64,000 nt of DNA from Agarivorans sp050870875 (GCF_050870875.2 NZ_CP194041.2:124001-188000), one strand, 5' to 3'; counted from the stretch's first letter, positions 1 through 9,109 are shown. Numbers and translations are program-made. The notes: generated by a model from the sequence alone, not told the origin.

Positions 1-191
1 ATGTGATGTTGGTGAATTCAAAAAATGTAGTTGAAGATCAAGTGGTTGATGCAGTTCGAGTGGTGGGGACTCAGTGGTTGATTGATGCTGGCTTAAGTGT
101 GGGCGATCAGGTGATCGTGAATGGCCTACAAAAAGTGAAACCCGGAAGTGCAGTGCAGCTGAATATCTTAGCACTTGATGAAGGACAGTAA
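1..191 (+). CDS. RND efflux periplasmic adaptor (AcrA/MexA family), C-terminal end only
   Basis: This is the last roughly 62 codons of a gene that starts before the window; the reading frame is open to the left edge. The segment 'AGLSVGDQVIVNGLQKVKPG' is the typical membrane-proximal end of HlyD/AcrA-type adaptors, where the 'GL..GD.V...GLQ.V..G' pattern recurs. The stop codon lies three bases before the start of the RND permease, so the two form an adaptor-permease operon. The adaptor would link the inner-membrane pump to a TolC-like outer-membrane channel; no channel gene follows here. The family call is good, the substrate cannot be read. Confidence 0.85.
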   Translation, partial: VMLVNSKNVVEDQVVDAVRVVGTQWLIDAGLSVGDQVIVNGLQKVKPGSAVQLNILALDEGQ

Positions 192-194
192 ACT

Positions 195-3100
195 ATGGCT
201 CGTTTTTTTATTGATAGGCCCATTTTTGCATGGGTAATTGCCATTGTTATTATGTTAGCAGGGGTGTTATCGATTACGTCACTACCGGTGGCGCAATATC
301 CGACAATCGCTCCGCCAGCGGTGAGTATTTCTGGGAATTATCCAGGCGCTTCGGCACAAACCGTAGAAGATAGTGTGACGCAAATTGTCGAACAAAACAT
401 GAATGGTATTGATAATTTATTGTACATGTCATCGACCAGTGATTCTTCGGGACGCTTCTCTACCACCTTGACCTTTGCGTCAGGCACCGATCCAGATATT
501 GCGCAAGTACAGGTTCAAAATAAGCTTAGTGTGGCGGAATCTTTACTCCCGACTGCAGTGGTGAATCAAGGGATCTCGGTTGCCAAATCATCCAGTAGCT
601 TTTTGATGGTGATCGGCTTTTATTCCAAAGACGGTAGCATGAACAATATCGACTTGGCGGATTATGTCGTCTCTAAGGTGAAAGATCCTTTGAGTCGAAC
701 CGAAGGGGTTGGTGAACTGCAGGTATTTGGTTCTCAACATGCTATGCGTATCTGGCTCGATCCACATAAGCTGAATAAATATAGTTTAACGCCAGTTGAT
801 GTGACCAACGCTATTAGCGCGCAAAACACCCAGGTATCGGTGGGTGAATTAGGCGGCGCTCCTTCGGTGCCGGGTCAGCAGCTGAATGTGACCGTGACCG
901 CGCAAGGGCGTTTGTCATCGGTGAAGCAGTTTGAAAACATTCTATTAAAGGTAAATAGCGATGGCTCGCAAATCCGCTTAGAAGACGTTGCGAGAGTGGT
1001 GCTGGGAGGGGAAAGCTATGCTTCGGTGGCGCGTTATAATGGCCACTATGCAACTGGCTTGGCGATTACTTTGGCTAGTGGGGCGAATGCCTTGGATACT
1101 GCCGAAGCGGTGACAGCAAAAGTTGCTGAGTTGCAGAAATTTTTCCCTGAATCCTTGGAAGTGGTATATCCCTACGACACCACGCCATTTGTCAGAATTT
1201 CTATTGAAGAGGTCGTGCAAACGCTCTTTGAAGCCATTGCATTGGTATTCTTGGTGATGTTCTTGTTCCTCCAAAACTTTCGGGCGACCTTGATCCCAAC
1301 TATTGCGGTTCCTGTTGTATTATTGGGAACTTTTGGAGTGATGGCGGCATTTGGCTTCTCGATCAATACCTTAACCATGTTTGGCTTGGTTCTGGCGATT
1401 GGCTTGTTGGTCGATGATGCGATTGTGGTGGTTGAGAACGTGGAACGGGTGATGGCCGAAGAAGGCTTGTCTCCGCGTGATGCCACGCGAAAATCGATGG
1501 GACAAATTACTGGTGCACTGGTGGGGATTGCTCTGGTGTTGAGCGCAGTATTTGTACCAATGGCCTTCTTTGGGGGCGCTTCAGGCGCGATTTATCGACA
1601 GTTTTCTTTAACGATTGTTTCGGCCATGGTGTTATCGGTGATCGTTGCGATGGTGTTAACCCCGGCGCTATGTGCAGCGTTGTTAAAGCCGGTCAGTGAA
1701 GGCGCGCATACCCCTAAACGTGGGCCTTTAGCCTGGTTTAACCAAGGCTTTAATGCCAGTACCCAAAAATATCGAGGGGTAGTGCAACGTGGTGTACATC
1801 AAAAAATCCGCTATGGGATCGTTTATATTGCGGTGATTGCTGCCTTGGCTTCGCTGTGGAATAAATTGCCAACGTCATTTCTTCCCGAGGAAGATCAGGG
1901 GGTATTGATGGCGATGATTCAACTACCTACTGGTGCTACTCGTGAGCGGACCATGGCAGTATTGGATAAGGTTCGGGGGCACTTTCTCGAGGGTGAAAAG
2001 GACGCCGTGGAGTCGGTGTTCTCGGTGGCTGGTTTTAGTTTCGCGGGCAGTGGTCAGAATATGGCGATGACTTTCGTGAAGCTGAAGGATTGGGATCAGC
2101 GTACCAATCCAGGGCTATCGGTGAAGGCGATTATAGGTCGAGCTTGGGGGGCTTTATCTCAGGTGAAAGAAGCCTCGATATTTGCCTTTAATTTACCGCC
2201 AATCCCTGAATTAGGCACCGCCAGTGGTTTTGATGCTTACCTGATTGATGAAGGTAATTTAGGTCACGAAAAAATGATCCAGGCGCGTAATCAGTTACTG
2301 GGGATGGCTGCTAATAATCCGAATTTAAACGCGGTGCGACCTAACGGCATGGAAGATGCCCCTCAATTTCGAATTGAGATTGATTATGAAAAAGCCATGT
2401 CAATGGGCGTTGCGGTGAGTGACATCAATAGCTCTTTGCAAACCGCTTGGGGTTCTAATTATGTGAATGATTTCATTGATAATGGGCGGGTTAAAAAAGT
2501 ATATGTTCAAGCAGATGCGCCATTTCGTATGAACCCAGACGATTTCTTGTTATGGCATGTTCGTAATGCCAACCATGAAATGGTGCCGTTTAGCGCATTT
2601 GCAAGCACTCATTGGAGCTATGGTTCACCACGTTTAGAGCGCTTTAATGGGTCACCAGCGCTTAATATTCAAGGTGCGGCAGCGCCGGGTAAGAGTACTG
2701 GTGACGCGATGGATGCGATTGAAGCGATTGTAAGTCAGTTGCCGCAGGGAGTGGGTTTAGCTTGGAATGGCGTGTCTTACCAAGAGAAGCAAAGTGGGGC
2801 GAACTCGGCCTTGCTATATTCGATCTCCTTGTTGATCGTATTCCTTTCTTTGGCGGCCTTATATGAAAGTTGGAGTGTACCATTCTCGGTGATAATGGTG
2901 GTGCCACTAGGGATTTTTGGGGCAATTATTGCTGCAACTTTCCATCACTTATCCAATGATGTGTATTTCCAAGTTGGGCTATTAACAACGGTGGGATTGT
3001 CGGCGAAAAATGCCATTCTGATTGTTGAGTTTGCGAAAGCACAATATGACCAAGGGATGGACCTTATCGCTGCGACCGTAGAAGCTTGTCGGATGCGTTT

Positions 3101-3347
3101 ACGCCCAATTATCATGACTTCTATGGCCTTTATTTTAGGAGTATTACCTTTGGCCTTAAGTTCTGGTGCTGGGGCTGCTAGCCGTAACGCGATTGGTTGG
3201 GCGGTTGTTGGTGGTATGATTTCAGCCACGGTACTCTCGATATTTTTTGTCCCAGTGTTCTTTGTTTTGGTGATGCGTCTATTTCGTACCCAGCCAAACA
3301 CTATTCAGCAAACAGCGGGAATTGAGCAGACTACAGAGGATAATTAA
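195..3347 (+). CDS. RND multidrug efflux permease, HAE1 family (AcrB/MexB-like)
   Basis: The product is 1050 residues, the normal length for AcrB/MexB-type inner-membrane proton/drug antiporters. It begins MARFFIDRPIFAWVIAIVIM, a very conserved first transmembrane segment, and then shows the family motif SLPVAQYPTIAPP. The proton-relay helix carries the paired aspartates in 'GLLVDDAIVVVENV'. The second half repeats the layout, with 'GLSAKNAILIVEFAK' in the matching helix. Twelve membrane spans and two large periplasmic loops are expected. The gene follows the adaptor by three bases and is closed by a strong hairpin terminator, so it ends the operon. The exporter function is secure; the drug or solvent range is unknown. 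Confidence 0.96.
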   Translation: MARFFIDRPIFAWVIAIVIMLAGVLSITSLPVAQYPTIAPPAVSISGNYPGASAQTVEDSVTQIVEQNMNGIDNLLYMSSTSDSSGRFSTTLTFASGTDPDIAQVQVQNKLSVAESLLPTAVVNQGISVAKSSSSFLMVIGFYSKDGSMNNIDLADYVVSKVKDPLSRTEGVGELQVFGSQHAMRIWLDPHKLNKYSLTPVDVTNAISAQNTQVSVGELGGAPSVPGQQLNVTVTAQGRLSSVKQFENILLKVNSDGSQIRLEDVARVVLGGESYASVARYNGHYATGLAITLASGANALDTAEAVTAKVAELQKFFPESLEVVYPYDTTPFVRISIEEVVQTLFEAIALVFLVMFLFLQNFRATLIPTIAVPVVLLGTFGVMAAFGFSINTLTMFGLVLAIGLLVDDAIVVVENVERVMAEEGLSPRDATRKSMGQITGALVGIALVLSAVFVPMAFFGGASGAIYRQFSLTIVSAMVLSVIVAMVLTPALCAALLKPVSEGAHTPKRGPLAWFNQGFNASTQKYRGVVQRGVHQKIRYGIVYIAVIAALASLWNKLPTSFLPEEDQGVLMAMIQLPTGATRERTMAVLDKVRGHFLEGEKDAVESVFSVAGFSFAGSGQNMAMTFVKLKDWDQRTNPGLSVKAIIGRAWGALSQVKEASIFAFNLPPIPELGTASGFDAYLIDEGNLGHEKMIQARNQLLGMAANNPNLNAVRPNGMEDAPQFRIEIDYEKAMSMGVAVSDINSSLQTAWGSNYVNDFIDNGRVKKVYVQADAPFRMNPDDFLLWHVRNANHEMVPFSAFASTHWSYGSPRLERFNGSPALNIQGAAAPGKSTGDAMDAIEAIVSQLPQGVGLAWNGVSYQEKQSGANSALLYSISLLIVFLSLAALYESWSVPFSVIMVVPLGIFGAIIAATFHHLSNDVYFQVGLLTTVGLSAKNAILIVEFAKAQYDQGMDLIAATVEACRMRLRPIIMTSMAFILGVLPLALSSGAGAASRNAIGWAVVGGMISATVLSIFFVPVFFVLVMRLFRTQPNTIQQTAGIEQTTEDN

Positions 3348-3411
3348 TCGAGTAGGCCGCGCGCTTATTGGAATTGATAGTGCTTTAAGCCAATTTTGTT
3401 CGACATGTTTC

Positions 3412-3443
3412 AACACCATCAGCTTGGCTGATGGTGTTTTTTT
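3412..3443 (+). terminator. Intrinsic terminator of the RND efflux operon
   Basis: A perfect 12-bp stem (AACACCATCAGC / GCTGATGGTGTT) with a 3-base loop is followed by seven T residues. It lies 65 bases after the permease stop codon. Confidence 0.95.
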
Positions 3444-3585
3444 ATGCGAAAACGATAGCCATGGATAAATTTCTCGCGGGTCGTTGATGACGCTCGCCAG
3501 CGTGTAGGAGTCGATTTCCCTGTGTTTGATTGTTGAGTACGGTCAAAGAGCCTGCTATAACATTTGCTGGTGCTGATATGATGGA

Positions 3586-4020
3586 ATGATGTTTTTGGAT
3601 AAATTTGATCAACAGATTGTTGCGTTGTTGGTAGATAATGCCCGTATGCCGGTGAGTCAAGTTGCCCGTGAAGTGAGCCTGTCGCGTTCGGCGACCGCTG
3701 AACGGATCCATAATTTAGAAAAGCATGGGATCATTAAGGGTTATCATGCAGAGCTTGGGTATGGCGACCAGTCACCGTTGATTGCAGCGCATTTTGAATT
3801 ACGTTATAACGAACATCATTGTGAAGCCTACGCGGCGTTTATGCGAAAAATTCCTGAAATCAAACGTTGTCAGTCGATCAGTGGCGATGTGGATATGTTG
3901 CTCTATGTTGAGGTGGAGTCGATGGCTCGTTTAGAGGCGATTCGTCTGCAGCTGGAGCAGATGGAAAAAATGGTGATGGTTCGCACTCACATGGTATTAC
4001 GCGAAATGTTTAATCGTTAA
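3586..4020 (+). CDS. Lrp/AsnC-family transcriptional regulator
   Basis: The 144-residue product opens 'LDKFDQQIVALLVDNARMPV', the standard start of the Lrp/AsnC winged helix, and continues with the recognition-helix region 'SLSRSATAERIHNLEKHGII' (about residues 28-47). The C-terminal half is an AsnC-type RAM ligand-binding domain, with 'CQSISGDVDMLLYVEVES' matching the usual 'GD.D.ll.V...'. Length is close to the family norm of 150. The protein would bind DNA as an oligomer and respond to an amino acid or similar metabolite. Neither the effector nor the target can be read; no divergent partner gene sits next to it. Two consecutive ATG codons make the exact start uncertain by one residue. Confidence 0.88.
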   Translation: MMFLDKFDQQIVALLVDNARMPVSQVAREVSLSRSATAERIHNLEKHGIIKGYHAELGYGDQSPLIAAHFELRYNEHHCEAYAAFMRKIPEIKRCQSISGDVDMLLYVEVESMARLEAIRLQLEQMEKMVMVRTHMVLREMFNR

Positions 4021-4026
4021 CTTCAT

Positions 4027-4233
4027 ATGGATCAAGTGATTGTGGGCTTTCATCTGGATGAGCAGCAACATTGGATTGCAAAACTCGCCTGTGGCCATAG
4101 CCAGCATTTACGGCATCAGCCACCATGGCAAAATCGTGCTTGGGTGTTCGATCATCACGCTCGCTTAAGTCGCCTAGGTCAAACCTTGTACTGTACCAAA
4201 TGCCTCAAATCGGTTCCTGCCGATTGGATTTAA
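4027..4233 (+). CDS. DUF3565 family small zinc-binding-like protein
   Basis: The 68-residue product contains 'LACGHSQHLRHQPPWQNRAW' and a C-terminal CxxC ('LYCTKCLK'). This is the conserved pattern of the DUF3565 family found in gammaproteobacteria. The cysteine and histidine spacing suggests one bound zinc ion; that is inference. It begins six bases after the Lrp-type regulator and is probably co-transcribed with it. The function of the family is unknown. Confidence 0.75.
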   Translation: MDQVIVGFHLDEQQHWIAKLACGHSQHLRHQPPWQNRAWVFDHHARLSRLGQTLYCTKCLKSVPADWI

Positions 4234-4311
4234 TCATTATTTCAATTTCATCGATCGTTTTCAGTTGTTTCCCCGTTATAAGCATAGGATTAGGCTGCAA
4301 GGTAGATTGTT

Positions 4312-4863
4312 ATGCGATTGGCGCAAGGCAGACATCGACGCTATTTACTTTTCATCGTTTTACTGGCTGGCCTATTCGGTTGTGCTCGTGATGATGTGGG
4401 TGCTTATGCTGCAAACCACCCACAATTGATACTGAAAGATTTTTTCAATGGTGAGTTAACCGCCCATGGTATTGTAAAAAACCGAGATGGTGAATTAATC
4501 CGCTATTTTAATGTTAGCATGCAGGCCCGTTGGGATGAGCAGGGGCAGGGAACACTTGACGAACACTTCGAATTTGATGATGGGGAACGACAACGGCGGA
4601 TATGGACTTTACAGCCGCAGGAAGATGGTGGTTACCTCGCCAGTGCTAATGATGTGAGTCAACCAGCAAGCATGCGGATCTCCGGCAATGCGTTGTTTAT
4701 GGAATATGTATTAAGTTTGCAATACCAAGGGAAGCCTTTGGACGTTAATGTGAAGGACAAAATGTATTTGGTGAACCCGCGTACCATCATTAACGAATCG
4801 CAAATCAGTAAATTTGGTTTTACGCTTGGCTCTGTGAGCTTGGTGATCCAGAAGCTGCCTTGA
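4312..4863 (+). CDS. DUF3833 family lipoprotein
   Basis: The 183-residue product has a basic N-terminus, a hydrophobic stretch and a lipobox-like 'LAGLFGC', so it is predicted to be exported and lipid-anchored at the Cys near residue 24. The mature part begins with 'LILKDFFNGELTAHGIVKNR', a pattern seen in the DUF3833 family, and continues as a beta-rich domain with charged stretches such as 'DEHFEFDDGERQRRIW'. DUF3833 proteins are widespread in proteobacteria and often sit near folate/pterin or fatty-acid cyclopropane genes, but no activity is established. It stands alone upstream of the pterin operon, with about 95 bases to folX. Confidence 0.78.
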   Translation: MRLAQGRHRRYLLFIVLLAGLFGCARDDVGAYAANHPQLILKDFFNGELTAHGIVKNRDGELIRYFNVSMQARWDEQGQGTLDEHFEFDDGERQRRIWTLQPQEDGGYLASANDVSQPASMRISGNALFMEYVLSLQYQGKPLDVNVKDKMYLVNPRTIINESQISKFGFTLGSVSLVIQKLP

Positions 4864-4904
4864 GCACAAAAGCTAATTAAATAAAGTAAATACCTTGTTA
4901 ATTT

Positions 4905-4916
4905 CTAGTAAACTAG
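4905..4916. promoter_or_regulatory. Inverted repeat resembling a TrpR operator core, upstream of folX
   Basis: CTAGT-AA-ACTAG is a perfect 5+5 inverted repeat 43 bases before the folX ATG. The half-sites equal those of the E. coli trp operator core (CTAGT-TA-ACTAG), with a different central pair. A possible -10 box (TATTAT) follows at 4923-4928. The outer flanks do not match well, so TrpR binding is only a hypothesis. Confidence 0.4.
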
Positions 4917-4958
4917 ACTAGGTATTATGAATAGCATCATTTAATAAGAGAGAATTGG

Positions 4959-5369
4959 ATGTCGAATGTGTCTAATCTAGCGCCTCTGGCGAGCAGTTTT
5001 AGTTTAGATCCTGCCCTGATTACGATTACTAATTTGCGGCTTCGTACCTTTATTGGTTTTAATCAAGAAGAGCTGAGTAAACAACAAGATGTGGTGATTA
5101 ACGCAGAAATTCGTTATCAGGCTAGCCAAGCCTGTGTCGCGGATAGTGAAGATTTGGCGCTGAACTACAAGCTGATCACCAAAGCGATGATTGCCCATGT
5201 GGAGCAGGGGCATTTCAGACTGCTCGAAAAATTATGTGCCGATTTGCTGAATCTGGCGATGAGTGAACCAAGAGTGATTAACGCACGGATTACGGTGGAT
5301 AAACCGCATGCCTTGCGGTTTGCCGATTCGGTATCGGTGACTCTATCGGGCACTCGTAATGCCGATTAA
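4959..5369 (+). CDS. folX: Dihydroneopterin triphosphate 2'-epimerase FolX
   Basis: The 136-residue product belongs to the FolB/FolX tunnelling-fold family. It shows 'ITITNLRLRTFIGFNQEELS' near the N-terminus, 'LNYKLITKAMIAHVEQGHFRLLEKL' in the middle (the catalytic-type Lys and the E-K-L stretch), and 'VDKPHALRFADSVSVTL' at the end. FolX epimerises 7,8-dihydroneopterin triphosphate to the monapterin form. It is about 15 residues longer than E. coli FolX, with a short N-terminal extension. The start has a purine-rich ribosome site (AAGAGAGAA). It overlaps folM by 11 bases, and folE follows, so the three probably make tetrahydromonapterin. FolB (dihydroneopterin aldolase) is the alternative, but the FolM and FolE neighbours favour FolX. 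Confidence 0.85.
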   Translation: MSNVSNLAPLASSFSLDPALITITNLRLRTFIGFNQEELSKQQDVVINAEIRYQASQACVADSEDLALNYKLITKAMIAHVEQGHFRLLEKLCADLLNLAMSEPRVINARITVDKPHALRFADSVSVTLSGTRNAD

Positions 5370-6096
5370 GGTTAGTGAAATTCACGCGCCAGTTTTGATT
5401 ACTGGTGCTGGACAGCGACTCGGATTAAGCATTGCTAAAGACTTGTTAGCTCAGGGCTATCCGCTTCTGATTAGCTACCGTAGTGAAACCGCTGGTGTTG
5501 CCGAGCTACGTGAACTGGGGGCGGACTGTGTGGCGGCCGATTTTAGCCAAGATGCCGGTATTCAAAGTTTTATTACTTATGTGTTAAACCATTATTCGGT
5601 GTTGCGGGCGGTGATCCATAACGCTTCGCAGTGGTTAAAAAATGCAGCTTTAGACGATGAACATGAGTTGATGCGTCAGATGTGGTGTGTGCATGTGACG
5701 GCTCCGTATCAGATGAATTTGGCCTTCGAAAGTCTATTAAATCAACAGCATCAAACTGGCGAGACCAGCGATATTATTCATTTAACGGATTATGTGGCAG
5801 AAAAAGGCAGTGCCAAACATATCGCCTATGCTGCCAGTAAAGCTGGTCTGGCCAACTTGAGTCTCTCTTTTGCTGCTCGGCTCGCGCCTGCCGTGAAAGT
5901 TAATAGCATTGCGCCTTCGTTATTGATGTTTAATCAGCACGATGACGCAGCGTATCGTCGTAAGGCATCGGCCAAATCGCTGATGGCGAAAGAAGGCGGC
6001 GCGACTGAAGCGGTCGCCGCGGTGAATTTTATTATGAACAGTCAATATTTAACGGGTCGCTGCATTGCTTTAGACGGCGGTCGTCACCTCGTTTAA
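5359..6096 (+). CDS. folM: Dihydromonapterin reductase FolM (short-chain dehydrogenase)
   Basis: The 245-residue product is a short-chain dehydrogenase/reductase. The NADPH-binding glycine motif reads 'LITGAGQRLGLSIAKDLL' (about residues 14-31), followed by an Arg in 'ISYRSE' that fits NADPH preference. The catalytic tyrosine and lysine are in 'IAYAASKAGL', and the 'VIHNAS' motif replaces the usual NNAG. FolM reduces dihydromonapterin to tetrahydromonapterin and has some dihydrofolate reductase activity. The start codon lies inside the end of folX (11-base overlap, translational coupling). In pseudomonads the product serves phenylalanine hydroxylase; no such hydroxylase is in this window. Confidence 0.88.
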   Translation: MPIKVSEIHAPVLITGAGQRLGLSIAKDLLAQGYPLLISYRSETAGVAELRELGADCVAADFSQDAGIQSFITYVLNHYSVLRAVIHNASQWLKNAALDDEHELMRQMWCVHVTAPYQMNLAFESLLNQQHQTGETSDIIHLTDYVAEKGSAKHIAYAASKAGLANLSLSFAARLAPAVKVNSIAPSLLMFNQHDDAAYRRKASAKSLMAKEGGATEAVAAVNFIMNSQYLTGRCIALDGGRHLV

Positions 6097-6150
6097 TGTG
6101 AATAGCCCTGCATGGGCTTGACCTATCAAGACAATCTAAAGGAAGTGATT

Positions 6151-6831
6151 ATGAAAGTAGCGTTAGCCGAAAAAAAATTTAGCAAAGACGCTTGCTTGTC
6201 ACCGGAGGCAATTCAAGTACGCCAAGCCTTGATTGCAAGAGGTATCGAAACCCCCTTGCTAGAAAATCAGTTAAGCAACGAGCAAAAGTACCAAAAAATA
6301 AAGGCTTCATTAACTGAGGTGGTGAGTACTCTGGGTTTGGATCTTCGTGATGATAGTTTGGCGGAAACTCCGCATCGGATTGCTAAAATGTTTGTGGATG
6401 AAGTGTTCTCAGGCTTGGACTATTCGCGTTTTCCCAAAATTAGCATCATTGAGAATAAAATGGCGGTGGAAGAAATGGTGAAAGTTGCCGACATTTCCTT
6501 TACCAGTACCTGTGAACATCATTTTGTGACCATCGATGGTTTGGCGAAAGTGGCGTATATTCCCAAAGATAACATCATTGGTTTGTCGAAAATTAATCGT
6601 ATTGTTCGTTTCTTTGCCCAGCGTCCGCAGGTGCAGGAGCGTTTAACCCAGCAAATTTTAGTTGCTCTACAAAGCCTATTAGGCACCGAAGATGTGGCGG
6701 TTTCGATGGTCGCGACCCATTTTTGCGTGAAGGCGCGAGGGGTGATGGATGCAAGTTCTTCTACCCAAACCTCTGCTTTTGGTGGTCAATTTAAGTCGAG
6801 TCAATCCACGCGTAGAGAGTTCTTGGCCTAA
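6151..6831 (+). CDS. folE: GTP cyclohydrolase I FolE
   Basis: The product from this ATG is 226 residues, close to E. coli FolE (222). Family signatures are all present: 'DSLAETPHRIAKMFVDEVF', 'TSTCEHHFVTIDGLAKVAYI' with the zinc-binding Cys and catalytic His, 'GLSKINRIVRFFAQRPQVQE', and 'VSMVATHFCVKARGVMD' with the second zinc Cys. It converts GTP to dihydroneopterin triphosphate, the first step to folate and the substrate of FolX. I choose the ATG preceded by AAAGGAAGTG rather than an in-frame ATG 39 bases upstream that lacks a ribosome site. It closes the folX-folM-folE operon. Confidence 0.93.
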   Translation: MKVALAEKKFSKDACLSPEAIQVRQALIARGIETPLLENQLSNEQKYQKIKASLTEVVSTLGLDLRDDSLAETPHRIAKMFVDEVFSGLDYSRFPKISIIENKMAVEEMVKVADISFTSTCEHHFVTIDGLAKVAYIPKDNIIGLSKINRIVRFFAQRPQVQERLTQQILVALQSLLGTEDVAVSMVATHFCVKARGVMDASSSTQTSAFGGQFKSSQSTRREFLA

Positions 6832-6968
6832 GGCCCGGATTTAGTGATTAATTTTACCGCTATTTTTGATTTGACTGATGAAGCAGCCCAAAGCAGGGTG
6901 ATGTATGACATGGGGGATGTCTAAACAACGCTTCATTTTAAAGCAAAATTCAGCGTTGCTGTTCAAGG

Positions 6969-6988
6969 CACCTTGGTGAAGGTGTTTT
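6969..6988 (+). terminator. Probable terminator after folE
   Basis: A short hairpin, CACCTT-GGTG-AAGGTG, is followed by TTTT. A second hairpin (TTCCCCT...AGGGGAA, 6987-7015) follows at once, between the convergent folE and rhlE genes, and may serve the opposite strand. Confidence 0.55.
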
Positions 6989-7023
6989 CCCCTATTGCCT
7001 ATTACAACAGGGGAACATTCAGT

Positions 7024-8370
7024 TTATTTATTGCCTGAAGTACTGCTTGCAGGTTTCGCGAAACGTTTACTCTTGGCTGTACCACCAGTATGTCGGCGAT
7101 TTTTCCCAACTGGCTTATTGCCGCGGGCATTTTCACTCGAGCGTTGTCCGTCTTGGTGTTCAACGCGTGGATTTCTCGGTTTTTTGGGTTTTTTCGGTTT
7201 TATTGGGCGACCGTCTAAGCGAGTCGGTGGTAGCACGACACTCGGCTCAAAACCGGCCACTTCTTTACGCTCCAATAGTGCTCCAGTTAAGCGCTCGATA
7301 CCACTCAGATCGGCAACTTCATCGGCACAGACCAATGAGATGGCTTGACCAGTCGCGCCTGCGCGACCCGTTCGACCGATGCGATGTACATAGTCTTCAG
7401 ATACATTCGGTAAATCAAAGTTGACCACTTGTGGCAGTTGGTCAATATCCAAGCCGCGCGCCGCGATGTCGGTGGCGACTAAGACTCTTACTTCACCACT
7501 TTTAAAGTTGGCTAAAGCTTTGGTGCGTGCACCCTGGCTTTTATTACCATGAATTGCCGCTGCACTGATGTTTCGCTGTTCCAGATGTTTGGCTAAGCGA
7601 TTCGCTCCATGCTTGGTTCGGCTAAATACTAAAACTTGCTGCCAGTCATTTTGTTTGATGAGTTGGGTCAATAAGCCTGACTTCTTGCTTTTATCAACAG
7701 GCACGATCCATTGCTCGACCGTTTTGGCTGCCGCATTACGCGGCGTCACAGAAATTTCGACCGGATCTTTTACCAAGCTCTTGGCTAGCGTGCGAATTTC
7801 ATTGGAGAAAGTCGCTGAAAACATTAAGGTTTGACGCTGTTTGGGCAATAAAGCCAGAATTTTTCGAATGTCATGGATGAAGCCCATGTCCAACATCCGG
7901 TCAGCTTCATCAAATACGATGACTTCCAGTTGTTGGAAGCGAAAGGCATTTTGCTGGTATAAATCGAGTAAACGGCCTGGCGTTGCCACTAAGACATCGG
8001 CGCCACGACGTAGTTTTTGCATTTGCGGGTTAATTTTAACCCCACCAAATACCACGGTAGAGCTTAAAGGTAAGTTCTTACCGTAAGTGGCGACACTTTC
8101 ACCAACTTGAGCCGCTAACTCGCGGGTGGGCGTTAATACTAGCGCTCGCACCTGATTGGCTCGGGCTTTTGGCCCCTTGGATAATATTTCTAACAGCGGC
8201 AAAGTGAAGCCGGCGGTTTTACCGGTACCGGTTTGCGCGGCTGCCATGATGTCTTTACCTTCTAAAATCACAGGAATAGCTTTGGTTTGAATGGCTGAAG
8301 GTGTGTCGTAGCCTTGTTCGGCAACGGCTTCAAGAAGGGGTTTGGATAAACCCAGGGAATCAAAGCTCAT
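7024..8370 (-). CDS. rhlE: DEAD-box ATP-dependent RNA helicase RhlE
   Basis: The 448-residue product opens 'MSFDSLGLSKPLLEAVAEQG', the usual RhlE start, followed by the Q motif, Walker A 'AAQTGTGKT', 'VFDEADRMLDMGF' (DEAD), 'MFSATF' (SAT), 'ATDIAARGLDI' and 'YVHRIGRTGRAG'. After residue about 365 there is a basic, low-complexity tail (KPKKPKKPRNPR and further Lys/Arg), typical of RhlE and thought to aid RNA binding. It acts in ribosome assembly and RNA turnover, more so in the cold. The frame stays open 40 codons upstream, but this start has AAGAGA at the right distance and matches the family. The gene is convergent with folE. Confidence 0.93.
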   Translation of the reverse strand: MSFDSLGLSKPLLEAVAEQGYDTPSAIQTKAIPVILEGKDIMAAAQTGTGKTAGFTLPLLEILSKGPKARANQVRALVLTPTRELAAQVGESVATYGKNLPLSSTVVFGGVKINPQMQKLRRGADVLVATPGRLLDLYQQNAFRFQQLEVIVFDEADRMLDMGFIHDIRKILALLPKQRQTLMFSATFSNEIRTLAKSLVKDPVEISVTPRNAAAKTVEQWIVPVDKSKKSGLLTQLIKQNDWQQVLVFSRTKHGANRLAKHLEQRNISAAAIHGNKSQGARTKALANFKSGEVRVLVATDIAARGLDIDQLPQVVNFDLPNVSEDYVHRIGRTGRAGATGQAISLVCADEVADLSGIERLTGALLERKEVAGFEPSVVLPPTRLDGRPIKPKKPKKPRNPRVEHQDGQRSSENARGNKPVGKNRRHTGGTAKSKRFAKPASSTSGNK

Positions 8371-8638
8371 AGAAAATTGTCTCTTGTGGTAAGTGGTTAA
8401 AACATGGCCGCCGAATTGGCTGGGCGTGCAGCTTACAGCAAGTTCGCCAAGAGCGCCATCCTTGCAGTTACTGATGCAAGGTTTTGCCATTGATTATGGC
8501 AGCCGCAACCGACTCTGTCTTGTTTTCCCCGGCTTGATGGAGTCGCGTTGGTCGCTGTTGATGGGAGCTTGGCTTGTAATTGAGCAGATTTTAGGCATAG
8601 TGAAAACTATTAAGTGAAGTAAGGAAGATAGTTACAGT

Positions 8639-9109
8639 ATGAAAATTTGGGTTGATGCCGATGCCTGTCCGGTGGTGATTAAAGAGATTCTGTTTCGGGC
8701 TGCCGAACGTATGCAATTACCGTTGATTTTAGTGGCTAATCAATATATTAACACGCCGCCTTCGAAGCTGATTAGCAGTATTCAGGTTAGTGCAGGTTTT
8801 GATGTCGCGGATAATGAAATTGTGGCGCGGGTAGCACCGGGGGATTTGGTAATTACCGCTGATATTCCTTTAGCCGACGAGGTGATTAGTAAGCAAGCGC
8901 AAGCCCTGAGTCCACGGGGTGAACTGTATACGAAAAATAATATTAAAGGGCGGCTGAATATGCGGGACTTTATGGATACCTTGCGTTCCAGTGGGATGCA
9001 TGCAGGAGGCCCTGCGGCGATGAATCAATCGGATCGAAAGGCTTTTGCCAGTCACCTTGATAGAATTTTGGCTCGTTACCTGCGCGAGTCGCCGACGAAG
9101 CCATCGTGA
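8639..9109 (+). CDS. YaiI/YqxD family protein (DUF188)
   Basis: The 156-residue product starts 'MKIWVDADACPVVIKEILFR' and contains 'VITADIPLADEVISKQAQAL', 'RGELYTKNNIKGRLNMRDFMD' and 'GGPAAMNQSDRKAFASHLD', the conserved blocks of the UPF0178/YaiI family. The conserved acidic residues and the D-x-D-A start resemble a PIN-like metal-dependent nuclease fold, but no activity is established. It is a single gene between rhlE (divergent) and the next coding region. Confidence 0.9.
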   Translation: MKIWVDADACPVVIKEILFRAAERMQLPLILVANQYINTPPSKLISSIQVSAGFDVADNEIVARVAPGDLVITADIPLADEVISKQAQALSPRGELYTKNNIKGRLNMRDFMDTLRSSGMHAGGPAAMNQSDRKAFASHLDRILARYLRESPTKPS

